The notes: generated from the sequence alone by a model not told the origin. Numbered from the stretch's first letter, positions 1 through 7,470 are shown. The stretch: 47,226 nt of DNA from SVTX01 sp045660325 (GCA_045660325.1 JAZRDO010000033.1:1-47226); one strand, 5' to 3'. Made by a program: numbers and translations.

Positions 1-2
1 AC

Positions 3-239
3 ACTTTCGATAAGAACTTGATTGATAGTCTCAAGGCGGCACAGGAGAAAGAGCCTGTGATGTTTATCGTGAGTGAGCCTGACCGTTACGGTTGTGTCAG
101 CGCAATTTGTCCCGAAGCACTTCTCGATATTGGATTTCATTTCTACGAGGAAGAATGGGAAAAGGACAAGTACAGACTCTTCCCGAAATGCGAAGGTCTC
201 GCGGAGCTGATGACCAACGCACTCTTTGAAATGGAGTAA
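3..239 (+). CDS. C-terminal end of an unidentified protein, cut by window start
   Basis: The frame is open from base 3 to a TAA at 237-239 with no upstream stop, so this is probably the last ~78 residues of a longer protein rather than a gene starting at the TTG at 18. The visible part is acidic and mixed alpha/beta in look (FIVSEPDRYGCVSAICPEAL, then FYEEEWEKDKYRLFP). I recognise no family. Its position just before a mobilization gene suggests it belongs to the same mobile element. The stop is followed by a strong hairpin at 256-284, which may end its transcript. Confidence 0.5.
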   Translation, partial: TFDKNLIDSLKAAQEKEPVMFIVSEPDRYGCVSAICPEALLDIGFHFYEEEWEKDKYRLFPKCEGLAELMTNALFEME

Positions 240-595
240 TACGTTCTCCGAAAATGGCAGGTGGGAGTAGCTCTCCCATCTGCCACCACCCACCAAAAAC
301 TATGCCACAGGAAACAAAGAAAAGGCATTTTCATTCATCGCACACAGCGTATGCTGGAAAACAGGATAAAGCCGAGGCTCGCCTCGACACATCACATCGC
401 CCGGCAACGCCGTGCGGTGGAGATTTACGGCTGTTTCAAGCCTTTTTGCAGGGTTTACGAGAATAGCCGCATTTATTGCATGAGCCTCAAACGGCACTAT
501 ATTTCAAAATCCGAGCCTCATAATGCCAAAATCCTTAGTGTTTTCGGGCTTTTCCCGAGGCTCAAATCAACATCACAAACGAAAGGATCAATACA
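240..595 (+). other. Gene-free stretch upstream of the mobilization genes; candidate oriT/regulatory region
   Basis: I see no convincing gene in these 356 bases. They hold a 12-bp hairpin (arms 256-267 and 273-284, one G-U pair, no T-run after it), direct copies of GAGCCTCA at 482-489 and 513-520, an inverted copy GAGGCTCA at 557-564, and a small hairpin around 544-558 (TCGGG/CCCGA). Origins of transfer commonly lie just upstream of mobC/relaxase genes and carry such inverted and direct repeats, so oriT is a reasonable inference. No nic consensus could be recognised by eye. Confidence 0.35.
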
Positions 596-1009
596 ATGGA
601 AGATACCAAGAAGAATCAAGAAGCAATGCCTGCGAAGAACGTTCGCCTTCGTGTAGACCAATGGGAGGACTGTGACCGACTCGCTAAAAAACTGTCTCTG
701 CCCTCAGAAAAGCACTTCATCCGCGATGCCGTGGACTTTTATATCGAGTTTCTCCATGCAAAAAGCTCCTCCAAGTTTCTCACTCCTGCTCTCGAATCTG
801 TCATTGAAGCTAAGAACCGTGACAGCGAAGGGCGCATCAACAGAAACCTTTACAGGCTGGCGGTGGAGCAAAATCACCTTGCAAGAATCATCGCATACAC
901 CTACGATATTCCCGATGAAGTGGTGAAAGAGCTCCGTACTCAAGCCATTCGTGACGTGCAAGAAACCAACGGAACGATCCGCGCGGACGAGATCATTCGA
1001 GGTAACTGA
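596..1009 (+). CDS. MobC-like relaxosome accessory protein
   Basis: A 137-aa protein with a basic, amphipathic start (KNVRLRVDQWEDCDRLAKKL) of the kind seen in ribbon-helix-helix mobilization proteins, followed by a mostly helical middle part (residues ~45-110). In IncP-type and Firmicute mobilizable elements such proteins bind oriT and help the relaxase nick. The start ATG has AAAGGA upstream. The relaxase start lies 2 nt after its stop, so the two are translationally linked, which is the best evidence for the role. Sequence similarity to named MobC families is judged by eye only; a small non-relaxosome regulator is the alternative. Confidence 0.65.
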   Translation: MEDTKKNQEAMPAKNVRLRVDQWEDCDRLAKKLSLPSEKHFIRDAVDFYIEFLHAKSSSKFLTPALESVIEAKNRDSEGRINRNLYRLAVEQNHLARIIAYTYDIPDEVVKELRTQAIRDVQETNGTIRADEIIRGN

Positions 1010-1011
1010 GC

Positions 1012-2739
1012 GTGGCAAAGCTCATTCTGAAGGCTCCGTACTACAAGCCCGGACACAAGACAGAGGAAGGTCGTGGGCGCGGAGGAATGCTGGAATACGT
1101 GGCAACTCGCGAGGGAGTTGAACTGTTGCGCGGAGGACTTGTGGATTATATCGGCACGCGAAAAGGCTCCTGCGGACTCTTTTCCGACAAGGATGTGACC
1201 ATCAATCTGAAGGAGTTATCCGAGGAGATCAACGAGCATCGCGGCAACGTTTGGACTTTAATTTTCTCTTTGAAGCGCGAGGATGCCGAGCGTTTGGGCT
1301 ATAACACTGCTGAGGAATGGATGTATCTTCTGCGCTCCCGGCGCAATGATATCGCAAAGGAAATGAACATCGATCCCATGAATTTTCGTTGGTATGCGGC
1401 CTACCATAACAAAGAGAAAAATCCTCACGTACACATGCTGGTTTGGTCAGACAGACCCACCGAGCCTTACCTCTCGCCCACAGGTATTCATAACATCAAA
1501 CAGAAGATCGCCAGCGATATCTTTCGCTATGAAATGATGTCGGTTTACAAAAAACAGACCGAGGTTCGTGACGGTCTGAAGGATGAATTCCGACAAAGAT
1601 TACGTGAGCTTGCGGACAAACTGCAGAAGGATCCCGGAGAGATATCCCTCGAGCTTTATCAAAAATTCTCTATGCTTTGTCAAAATCTTTCGGAGCATAA
1701 AGGCAAGAAGACCTACGCGTATCTCAACAGAAAAACAAAATCTTTGGTCGACGATATCGTGAAAAATCTTGCGGATGATCCTCGCATTATCGAAATGTAT
1801 GACCTCTGGCACGAGCTTCGTTGCGAAACCTTCCGCACCTATACCGATGCAATGCCCGAAAAGATTTCGCTGGAAGCCAACAAGGAATTCAAATCCATTC
1901 GCAATCAGGTGATACAAATCGCCTCGGGTATAGGCACACCTCCCGAGCTTCCGTTCCACGATGTCGGCTATGATTACAGCGAGTTGAAGGACCGCGCTAA
2001 GGACCTTAGCTACCTTGAAATGATCTCGGATATGGGTAATCACGTCGCCATGTACCGCGTAGGTCGGTACTACTTGGAGCAAGACTACGAGCCGGACGAG
2101 GCTCTCTATTGGTTGAAGCTGGCGGCGGATCACGGCAATGAGCTGGCTATGTATCAGATCTACAAGGGCTACCGCGATGGGATATTTACCGAGAATGCCT
2201 CCGACAAGCTCAAATATCTTCGCATGGCTGTGGACAAAAAATTCGGATTTGCCGAGTACGAATATGCGAAAACACAGGGCAAGCTCACGCCGGAGGTCAA
2301 GCTTGACTATCTCCAAAGAGCCGCCGATCATGGATGCGGTCAAGCGGAATATGCCATCGGCAAGATCTTTTACGAACGCGGTCAGGTCGATGATGCACTT
2401 TACTATTTTGAAAAAGCAGGACGGCGTGACAGCATGGCGCGGATGCATCTTGGTCTGCTCTACTGCTATTCTCTCGATGATTGGGATCGAGGTATGATGC
2501 TGCTTCGTTCCGCTTCGGACGAGGGTTATGCACCTGCGACCGAAGCCATCCGTGCGATAGAGAAAAATCTGGATGCCCGAATCATCGTAGGCGTGTGCGA
2601 TCTGTTCTACTATGCTTCAAACATTCTTGATGAGAGCGGAGAGGATTATTATTCGCACGATCACTCCGATGGCGTGGATATCCGTATCAAAAAGGAAGAC
2701 CGCGCCAAGCGCATGGGCATCACCATATCGGGATTTTAA
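1012..2739 (+). CDS. MobP3/MobL-like relaxase with C-terminal Sel1 repeats
   Basis: A 575-aa protein starting at GTG 1012. The N-terminal ~200 residues look like a MobL/MobP3 relaxase: KAPYYKPG, then GGMLEYVATREGVE with Tyr29 as a candidate nicking tyrosine, and a metal-binding triad in AAYHNKEKNPHVHMLVW (His132, His139, His141). Relaxases cut one strand at oriT and lead it into the recipient cell. Residues ~215-320 are helical and charged. From ~333 to ~515 there are about five Sel1-type repeats (A..G...AMY..G..Y...D...AL.WL..AADHGN), a protein-interaction solenoid. No type IV coupling or secretion genes are in the window, so the element appears mobilizable rather than self-transmissible, as far as visible. 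Confidence 0.85.
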   Translation: MAKLILKAPYYKPGHKTEEGRGRGGMLEYVATREGVELLRGGLVDYIGTRKGSCGLFSDKDVTINLKELSEEINEHRGNVWTLIFSLKREDAERLGYNTAEEWMYLLRSRRNDIAKEMNIDPMNFRWYAAYHNKEKNPHVHMLVWSDRPTEPYLSPTGIHNIKQKIASDIFRYEMMSVYKKQTEVRDGLKDEFRQRLRELADKLQKDPGEISLELYQKFSMLCQNLSEHKGKKTYAYLNRKTKSLVDDIVKNLADDPRIIEMYDLWHELRCETFRTYTDAMPEKISLEANKEFKSIRNQVIQIASGIGTPPELPFHDVGYDYSELKDRAKDLSYLEMISDMGNHVAMYRVGRYYLEQDYEPDEALYWLKLAADHGNELAMYQIYKGYRDGIFTENASDKLKYLRMAVDKKFGFAEYEYAKTQGKLTPEVKLDYLQRAADHGCGQAEYAIGKIFYERGQVDDALYYFEKAGRRDSMARMHLGLLYCYSLDDWDRGMMLLRSASDEGYAPATEAIRAIEKNLDARIIVGVCDLFYYASNILDESGEDYYSHDHSDGVDIRIKKEDRAKRMGITISGF

Positions 2740-2809
2740 TTGATAACAAATTGATAACTCTTGGCGTTGCCGCTGGATATATGGTTGAACCTGTGGTATC
2801 TTTGTGGTA
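2740..2809 (+). repeat. Short direct repeats ahead of the integrase
   Basis: TTGATAAC occurs twice (2740-2747 and 2751-2758, 11 bp apart) and TGTGGTA twice (2792-2798 and 2803-2809, again 11 bp apart). Repeats spaced by one helical turn next to a tyrosine recombinase gene could be binding sites for the recombinase or an excisionase, or operator half-sites. This is inference from spacing and position only. Confidence 0.35.
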
Positions 2810-2839
2810 CGAAAAATCTACGAAAGGAAGTGAAAACTA

Positions 2840-3997
2840 ATGGCAAAACGCAGACCGCAGGGTGACGGAACGATACACAAGCGCAAGGATGGGCGGTGGG
2901 AGGCAAGACTCGTCATCGGTCACAAGAATGATGGCAGCCCGATGTACAAATCGGTATTTGCGAAGACGCAAAAGGAAGCCTTGAAGCTCCTGCACACAGC
3001 CATCGAAACCTACCGTGACGTGGATCTGACCGAGGACTCGCGCATTACGTTGGGCGAATGGCTCGACAAATGGCTGGACGAGTATATGATATTCACCGTC
3101 CGCGAAAGCACGCTGGAGTCCTACGGTGCTCTGATCAAAAATCAAGTCAAGCCCTTCATCGGAAACAAGCCGCTCTCGGCTCTGACCACCTCCGAGGTAC
3201 AGAAGTTCTATAATAAGATCAAGCGCGAAGGTCGAGTACGCGAGCATCCCATACACGGCAAAACGCTTGCCGATAGCATGGTCAGGGGCATCCACATGAT
3301 GCTCCACGAAGCCCTTGATATGGCAGTCAAGGAGAGGTTGATCGTGAAAAATCCCACCAACGGCACGACGGTTCCCAAGTGCAACTACGCCGAGAAACAG
3401 GTGCTTGGCGACAGCCAGCTCGATACGTTCCTCTCGGCAATTCAATCCTACCCCGAGTGGACGGACTTCTTCTACGCCGAGGTCATGACAGGTCTTCGAA
3501 AGGGTGAGATCTGCGGACTCAAATGGAGTGACGTGGACTTCGATGGCGGCAAGCTCCACGTGCAAAGGACGGTGACAAGGCAGAAGGGCGGCATCCGCAT
3601 CGGTGAAACCAAAACCGACACCGGCATGCGAGTCATCACTCTGCCGCCAAGTGTCCTTGATATGCTCACGCGAAGAAAGCAAGAAGCACTGAGCGAGTGG
3701 ATCTTCTACAAATTCACGAATCCGTGCGAGCCGATGCCGCCCGATGCAGCCTACCACAAGCTGAAGGTGATCCTCAAAAACGCGGAGCTGCCGCTGATAC
3801 GATTCCACGATCTGCGCCACACCTTCGCAACCCACGCTACCGATGGCGGCGTGGATCCCAAGACCTTGTCGGGCATTCTCGGACATACCAACGCCAGCTT
3901 CACGCTGGATACCTACACCCACGTGACCGCCGATATGCAGAAGAAAGCCTCAGTGGTGGTCGGCAACATGATGAAAAACTTTAAGATTGGAGATTGA
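2840..3997 (+). CDS. Tyrosine recombinase (element integrase 1)
   Basis: A 385-aa phage-type integrase. Residues 8-55 form an AP2-like arm-binding domain (GDGTIHKRKDGRWEARLVIG), ~65-170 the SAM-like core-binding domain, and ~190-375 the catalytic domain. All expected residues are visible: Arg220 in TGLRKGE, Lys258 in GETKTDTG, His323 and Arg326 in HDLRHTFATH, His349 in LGHT, and Tyr359 in LDTYTH as nucleophile. It should catalyse site-specific integration and excision of the element. AAGGAAG precedes the ATG. It is followed 2 nt later by a second integrase of the same type, suggesting that both act on the same element. Confidence 0.93.
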   Translation: MAKRRPQGDGTIHKRKDGRWEARLVIGHKNDGSPMYKSVFAKTQKEALKLLHTAIETYRDVDLTEDSRITLGEWLDKWLDEYMIFTVRESTLESYGALIKNQVKPFIGNKPLSALTTSEVQKFYNKIKREGRVREHPIHGKTLADSMVRGIHMMLHEALDMAVKERLIVKNPTNGTTVPKCNYAEKQVLGDSQLDTFLSAIQSYPEWTDFFYAEVMTGLRKGEICGLKWSDVDFDGGKLHVQRTVTRQKGGIRIGETKTDTGMRVITLPPSVLDMLTRRKQEALSEWIFYKFTNPCEPMPPDAAYHKLKVILKNAELPLIRFHDLRHTFATHATDGGVDPKTLSGILGHTNASFTLDTYTHVTADMQKKASVVVGNMMKNFKIGD

Positions 3998-3999
3998 TT

Positions 4000-5448
4000 A
4001 TGGCAAAAAGGAAATACGGTGACGGCTCTGTATTCGAGCGAAAGGACGGTCGATGGGAAGGCAGACTGGTCGTTGGATATAAGGAAAACGGCTACGCCAA
4101 GACCAAAAGCGTGACCGCTCCCACCAAGACCGAATGCGAGGAACGGCTTAAAAAGCTCCGCGAGGAAGTCGGTCGCAGAAGTGAGCGCATCAAGCCCGAT
4201 ATGCTGTTTGGGGATTGGTTGGACTTCTGGTATCAGAACTTCTCCAAGCCCAAGCTTCGCCCGACCACTCAGGCGTGCTATGAGGGCAGAATCTATACGC
4301 ACATCATCCCCCAGATCGGGCAAATACCACTCAATAAGCTCACGCAGAACGAGCTTCAGCAGTTCTACGCACGGCTGAAAAAGAGCGGACGCAAGAAACA
4401 CGTGGAGAAATTCGGTGAGGGATTGTCTGATCGCATGGTGCGCTCCTGCCACACCACCTGCAGGACGGCACTTGAAAAGGCGGTGACCGAGGGGCTGATC
4501 CGCATCAATCCTGCGGTTGGATGCAAGCTACCACCGAAAAAGGCAAAAGAAATGCAGGTGCTGACACCTGCCGAGATCATTCGCTTCCTCACCCAAGCCA
4601 AGGAGGAAGGATATTACGAAATATTCCTTCTGGAATTGACCACGGGCATGCGCCGCGGTGAGATCATCGGGCTGAAATGGCGTGACCTCGACCTTGCAAC
4701 AGGCGAGCTTCATATCGCACGACAGGTCATCCGAGTCAAGGGCGAAACGGTGGTGTCACAGCCCAAGACAAAATCCTCGATCCGTACGGTCATCCTCGCA
4801 CCCGACATGGTGGAGATCCTTGCCGAGCTGAAAGCCGAGGTCAAGGGTGAGTGGATGTTCCCGTCACCCGTCAACGAGGGGCAACCGCGTAACCCCTGCG
4901 CCCTCTACCACCGCTTCCAGACCATTCTTGAACGAGCCAAGTGCAAGAAGGTGCGCTTCCACGACCTGCGCCATACCTTCGCTACCATGGCACTTGAAAA
5001 CGGCATGGACATCAAGACGCTGTCCGCCATGATAGGCCATGTCAGCGCCGAGACCACACTCAACATATATTCCCATATCACCGACACTATGCAACAGCAG
5101 GCCGCGGTCAAGATCGACCGCGAGATCGGCGGTACAGACGCACAAATGCCCGAACCGGAGCCACACAAGGCGAGTGAACCCACACCCACAAAAGCCACGC
5201 CGGAGAAGAAATTTGAGCCCTACAAGGGCAAGATACGAAAACCCGGCACGGGTTGCGTGACGATGATAAACGACCACCTCTACGAAGGACGCTTTACGCC
5301 AACCAACGCCGATGGCAAGCGTATCTCACGCAATATCTACGCGCAGACGAGAGAGGAATGCGAAGAAAAACTTGCGATGCTGATCGTGGAAATGAAGGCT
5401 GAGATCAAAGCAGAGAAAGAGAGAAGAAAACAGGCGGTGAGTGCATAA
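4000..5448 (+). CDS. Tyrosine recombinase (element integrase 2) with an extra C-terminal arm-binding-like domain
   Basis: A 482-aa integrase. I start it at ATG 4000 (MAKRKYGDGS, parallel to its neighbour's MAKRRPQGDG, with GGAG 7 nt upstream) rather than the in-frame TTG two codons earlier. Residues 7-56 are an AP2-like arm-binding domain, ~65-170 the core-binding domain, and ~185-370 the catalytic domain with Arg218 (TGMRRGE), a Lys at 256/258, His321/Arg324 (HDLRHTFAT), His347 and Tyr357 (NIYSH). After a Pro/Glu-rich linker (~380-410), residues ~416-467 (GTGCVTMINDHLYEGRF... then ISRNIYAQTREECEEKL) repeat the pattern of the N-terminal domain (GDGSVFERKDGRWEGRL... KSVTAPTKTECEERL). An integrase with arm-binding modules at both ends is unusual. 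Confidence 0.9.
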   Translation: MAKRKYGDGSVFERKDGRWEGRLVVGYKENGYAKTKSVTAPTKTECEERLKKLREEVGRRSERIKPDMLFGDWLDFWYQNFSKPKLRPTTQACYEGRIYTHIIPQIGQIPLNKLTQNELQQFYARLKKSGRKKHVEKFGEGLSDRMVRSCHTTCRTALEKAVTEGLIRINPAVGCKLPPKKAKEMQVLTPAEIIRFLTQAKEEGYYEIFLLELTTGMRRGEIIGLKWRDLDLATGELHIARQVIRVKGETVVSQPKTKSSIRTVILAPDMVEILAELKAEVKGEWMFPSPVNEGQPRNPCALYHRFQTILERAKCKKVRFHDLRHTFATMALENGMDIKTLSAMIGHVSAETTLNIYSHITDTMQQQAAVKIDREIGGTDAQMPEPEPHKASEPTPTKATPEKKFEPYKGKIRKPGTGCVTMINDHLYEGRFTPTNADGKRISRNIYAQTREECEEKLAMLIVEMKAEIKAEKERRKQAVSA

Positions 5449-5454
5449 CGAAAG

Positions 5455-5477
5455 AGGGCGACCATGGCGGTCGCCCT
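5455..5477. terminator. Hairpin between convergent integrase and RES genes
   Basis: AGGGCGACC (5455-5463) and GGTCGCCCT (5469-5477) form a 9-bp stem directly after the integrase stop and before the convergent RES gene. The T-rich tract after it is weak (TCAATATTT), so termination efficiency is uncertain. It could serve both strands. Confidence 0.6.
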
Positions 5478-5513
5478 TCAATATTTGGGATGCGGTAAGC
5501 AAAGAAAAGACAA

Positions 5514-6434
5514 TTATATGTCTATCCTATAATCGGCAACATCACCATATGGAATAGCATACTCCTTGTTGAACAAAACAATATTCTTTGATTCAGGACA
5601 TACTGTACTCGAATATACGATACCATCAAAGCCCTCCCTAATAAAATACATAGCCAGTGTTTGAAAAGGGGCGTATACCAATTTCTTATCATCGGTTTTA
5701 ATGGGAACAAATATATTCTTTGACATCATTTTCGCATATGTGTGAAGCGACCATTTGGCGATATCTTGTTCAATGTAGTCATTCTTATAATACAACTTGT
5801 ACATCAAAAGTCCATTTTTCTTTGCGTATCTATAAGCTTTATCATACTCGCGTTTTTCTAACTCGCGCAATTTGTTATTTATATCCTCATAAGTCATTTC
5901 GTCTGCTATAGTAAGATCGACTACTTTCAAATTAGGATAATCCGGATTGGTTTTAAAATTGCAAAAAGCAAAGCGATCTCCGTATTTAACTCGACATTCT
6001 TTTTCAGCGCCCTCTTGAATAATTTCTTGGGTATCACCAACGGCCAAATATAGCCACTCAATACCTGAAGGGCTAAACCTGTTATCTTCGGTGATAAATT
6101 TTGATATTGGCATAAATCTATCATAAGGTGGCACATCTTCTGGTTCAGACGGTTTTATTATAGTACCTCGCCCAATGCACTTGTTTTTGAAAAAATCAGA
6201 AAGAGTTATTGACATTTCAGCTTTTCCGATTCCTTGAAACCATTGGTCAAACTGTTTCAAAAAGGTAACAGCTAATGCACCATCAGTATCCGTATATTCA
6301 AATATCTTTCGAGCAAGAGCATCGCCAAATTCTGCCCAAGTTCGTTTCATCGTTTCTTCTGAATGTGCTAAACTTTTTTCATCAAAAATAATTGAACTTC
6401 TGCTCAGTTCTTGCTTAGGAATTCTTGCTTTCAT
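5514..6434 (-). CDS. RES-domain protein (putative NAD+-consuming toxin/effector)
   Basis: 306 aa from the ATG at 6434, chosen because AGGAGG sits at the right distance upstream; an ATG six codons earlier has no such site. The C-terminal two thirds fit the RES domain: GRG around Arg89, DRFMPI...NRFSPSGIEWLYLA (Arg119, Tyr129) followed by a Glu-containing helix (DTQEIIQEGAEKE), and near the end TLAMYFIREGFDGIVYSS (Ser275/276) and KNIVLF. RES toxins break down NAD+ and are normally paired with an Xre/MbcA-type antitoxin. No antitoxin gene is adjacent here, so a lone effector or defence protein is possible. The gene is clearly more AT-rich than the integrase genes, suggesting separate acquisition. 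Residues 1-80 are an extra helical region of unknown role. Confidence 0.7.
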   Translation of the reverse strand: MKARIPKQELSRSSIIFDEKSLAHSEETMKRTWAEFGDALARKIFEYTDTDGALAVTFLKQFDQWFQGIGKAEMSITLSDFFKNKCIGRGTIIKPSEPEDVPPYDRFMPISKFITEDNRFSPSGIEWLYLAVGDTQEIIQEGAEKECRVKYGDRFAFCNFKTNPDYPNLKVVDLTIADEMTYEDINNKLRELEKREYDKAYRYAKKNGLLMYKLYYKNDYIEQDIAKWSLHTYAKMMSKNIFVPIKTDDKKLVYAPFQTLAMYFIREGFDGIVYSSTVCPESKNIVLFNKEYAIPYGDVADYRIDI

Positions 6435-6454
6435 ATTCTCCTCCTTTATCATCT

Positions 6455-6489
6455 AAAAAAGCCGCAAAGTATTGTTACTCTGCGGCTTT
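6455..6489 (-). terminator. Intrinsic terminator just upstream of the RES gene
   Basis: On the minus strand AAAGCCGCA ... TGCGGCTTT forms a 9-bp stem (arms 6481-6489 and 6458-6466) followed by six T's. It ends less than 25 nt before the RES start codon and leaves no room for a promoter between them. It therefore either terminates the upstream tRNA-like transcript or acts as an attenuator for the RES gene. Confidence 0.7.
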
Positions 6490-6504
6490 GCGGAAAATCC
6501 GCAG
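6489..6504 (-). promoter_or_regulatory. Possible antiterminator strand in the RES leader
   Basis: On the minus strand, CTGCGG at 6499-6504 can pair locally with TCCGCA (hairpin with a TTT loop, 6489-6503). It can also pair perfectly with CCGCAG, which forms the first arm of the terminator at 6455-6489. Those pairings exclude each other, which is the logic of transcription attenuation. Seen in sequence; regulation itself is inferred. Confidence 0.35.
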
Positions 6505-6506
6505 TT

Positions 6507-6540
6507 TGGTGGAGGTGTGGGAATTGAACCCACTCGGTTT
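6507..6540 (-). other. tRNA/tmRNA-like 3' end (possible attachment-site remnant)
   Basis: Read on the minus strand this is GTGGG-TTCAATT-CCCAC-ACCTCC-ACCA: a T-arm with a correct TTCAATT loop, an acceptor strand and an encoded CCA end at 6507. No matching D-arm, anticodon arm or acceptor 5' strand lies at normal distance, so it is not a complete tRNA, and it is one base shorter than the usual 23 from T-loop to CCA. ACCTCCACCA resembles the 3' end of tmRNA genes, a common integrase target. It is most simply an att-type remnant at the element boundary, or a decayed tRNA. Confidence 0.5.
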
Positions 6541-6593
6541 ATCTTCAATTTCTTTTCTGGTATAGCTTTCGATTGATCGCAATGACTCTATTG

Positions 6594-6647
6594 TCAGGTC
6601 TTCCCCCCATAACAACCGATTCCCACCACAATATTTATGACATCCAT
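6594..6647 (-). CDS. Possible 17-codon leader peptide
   Basis: MDVINIVVGIGCYGGKT, with a perfect AGGAGGT six bases before its ATG at 6647. It is hydrophobic and Gly-rich. The tRNA-like element, antiterminator candidate and terminator lie downstream, before the RES gene, so it could be a leader peptide. A longer in-frame version (about 52 aa) lacks a ribosome binding site. The ribosome binding site is the main evidence; no relative is recognised. Confidence 0.25.
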   Translation of the reverse strand: MDVINIVVGIGCYGGKT

Positions 6648-6776
6648 ACCTATACCTCCTGTAAGTCCGATAAACGAAATTACGAGTTCCAGTGTACTGA
6701 AACTGAGAGAGAATACTTCAGCAGAGTCAAAGTTTTCAAAGTCAAGCACCATACAAAAAATAAGAAGCAAAGTGAA

Positions 6777-6812
6777 CGAGTGTTCATAACTGAGATTCGT
6801 TATGAACACTCG
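6777..6812. terminator. 14-bp perfect hairpin downstream of tRNA-Pro
   Basis: CGAGTGTTCATAAC (6777-6790) and GTTATGAACACTCG (6799-6812) are perfect inverted repeats with an 8-base loop, starting 3 bases after the tRNA CCA end. It probably limits the tRNA-Pro transcript, although the following TTCACTTT is a poor U-tract. Confidence 0.55.
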
Positions 6813-6815
6813 AAA

Positions 6816-6891
6816 TGGTCGGAGTGACAGGATTCGAACCTGCGGCATCGACGTCCCAAACGTCGCGCGCTACCAACTGCGCCACACCCCG
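6816..6891 (-). tRNA. tRNA-Pro (UGG)
   Basis: 76 nt including an encoded CCA. Acceptor CGGGGTG pairs with CACTCCG (one G-U at position 4-69). The D-arm is GGCGCAGTTGGTAGCGC, the anticodon stem-loop CGACG-TTTGGGA-CGTCG gives anticodon UGG (proline), and the T-arm contains GGTTCGAATCC. All stems close, so the tRNA should be functional. Its 5' half (from the anticodon onward toward the 5' end) is repeated three more times upstream. No good promoter lies immediately in front of it; a consensus promoter lies about 800 bp upstream at 7692-7720. Confidence 0.95.
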
Positions 6892-7470
6892 ATGTGTGAT
6901 TTTTATTCGATTTTTGGTCTATTTCTGTAAGTGGTCAAATCTGTGGTCAAGCCTCTTTTCAGGGGGCTTTTTTGTTTCTGTGAATGTGCAGAAAACCCAG
7001 CATTTACAAGGCTTTTCGTCGTTTTACGGGATTTCATAATGAGGGGGCGGTGCCTTGCTTCCAAACGTCGCGCGCTACCAACTGCGCCACACCCCGAAGT
7101 GTGATTTTTATTCAATTTTTAGGTCAATTCTGTAAGTGGTCAAATCTGTGGTCAAGCCTCTTTTCAGGGGGCTTGTTTGTTTCTGTGAATGTGCAGAAAA
7201 CCCAGCATTTACAAGGCTTTTCGGCGTTTTTCGGGATTTCATAATGAGGGGGCGGTGTCTTGCTCCCAAACGTAGCGCGCTACCAACTGCGCCACACCCC
7301 GAAGTGTGATTTTTATTCAATTTTTAGGTCAATTCTGTAAGTGGTCAAATCTGTGGTCAAGCCTCTTTTTAAGGGGCTTGTTTGTTTCTTGGAATATGCG
7401 AAAAGTCCAGCATTTACAAGGGTTTTCGGCGGTTTCGCTCTCGGTCGAACTCGGAGTCGGTCACACGCTC
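6856..7470 (-). repeat. Tandem 205-bp repeats, each with a tRNA-Pro 5' half
   Basis: The motif beginning CCAAACGT...GCGCGCTACCAA recurs at 6856, 7061, 7266 and (diverged) 7471, an exact 205-bp period. Each unit has ~36 bases of the tRNA-Pro 5' half ending at the anticodon. It continues with a leader containing CTGTAAGTGGTC, AAATCTGTGGTC, an AAGCC...GGCTT hairpin and a segment ending in GAGGGGGCGGTG. The first two units are nearly identical; the third diverges in its last 100 bases. Short open frames across the array are tRNA shadows, not genes. Confidence 0.92.

Noticed and set aside
6573..6827. Plus-strand frame of 84 codons between RES leader and tRNA-Pro
   Set aside because: No ribosome binding site or domain, it runs into the hairpin and tRNA 3' end, and the composition looks non-coding.
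6507..6860. A complete tmRNA (ssrA) on the minus strand
   Set aside because: Only the 3' end fits. There is no GGATTCGAC-type 5' domain or tag reading frame, and the span runs into the intact tRNA-Pro.
6900..7330. Open frames of about 70-86 codons on both strands across the 205-bp repeats
   Set aside because: They repeat with the array and translate tRNA-derived DNA (the familiar GCGAVGSA-type tRNA shadow), without ribosome binding sites.
6856..7470. CRISPR-like array with a 205-bp period
   Set aside because: The whole 205-bp unit is repeated, not a short repeat with unique spacers, and it contains a tRNA half.
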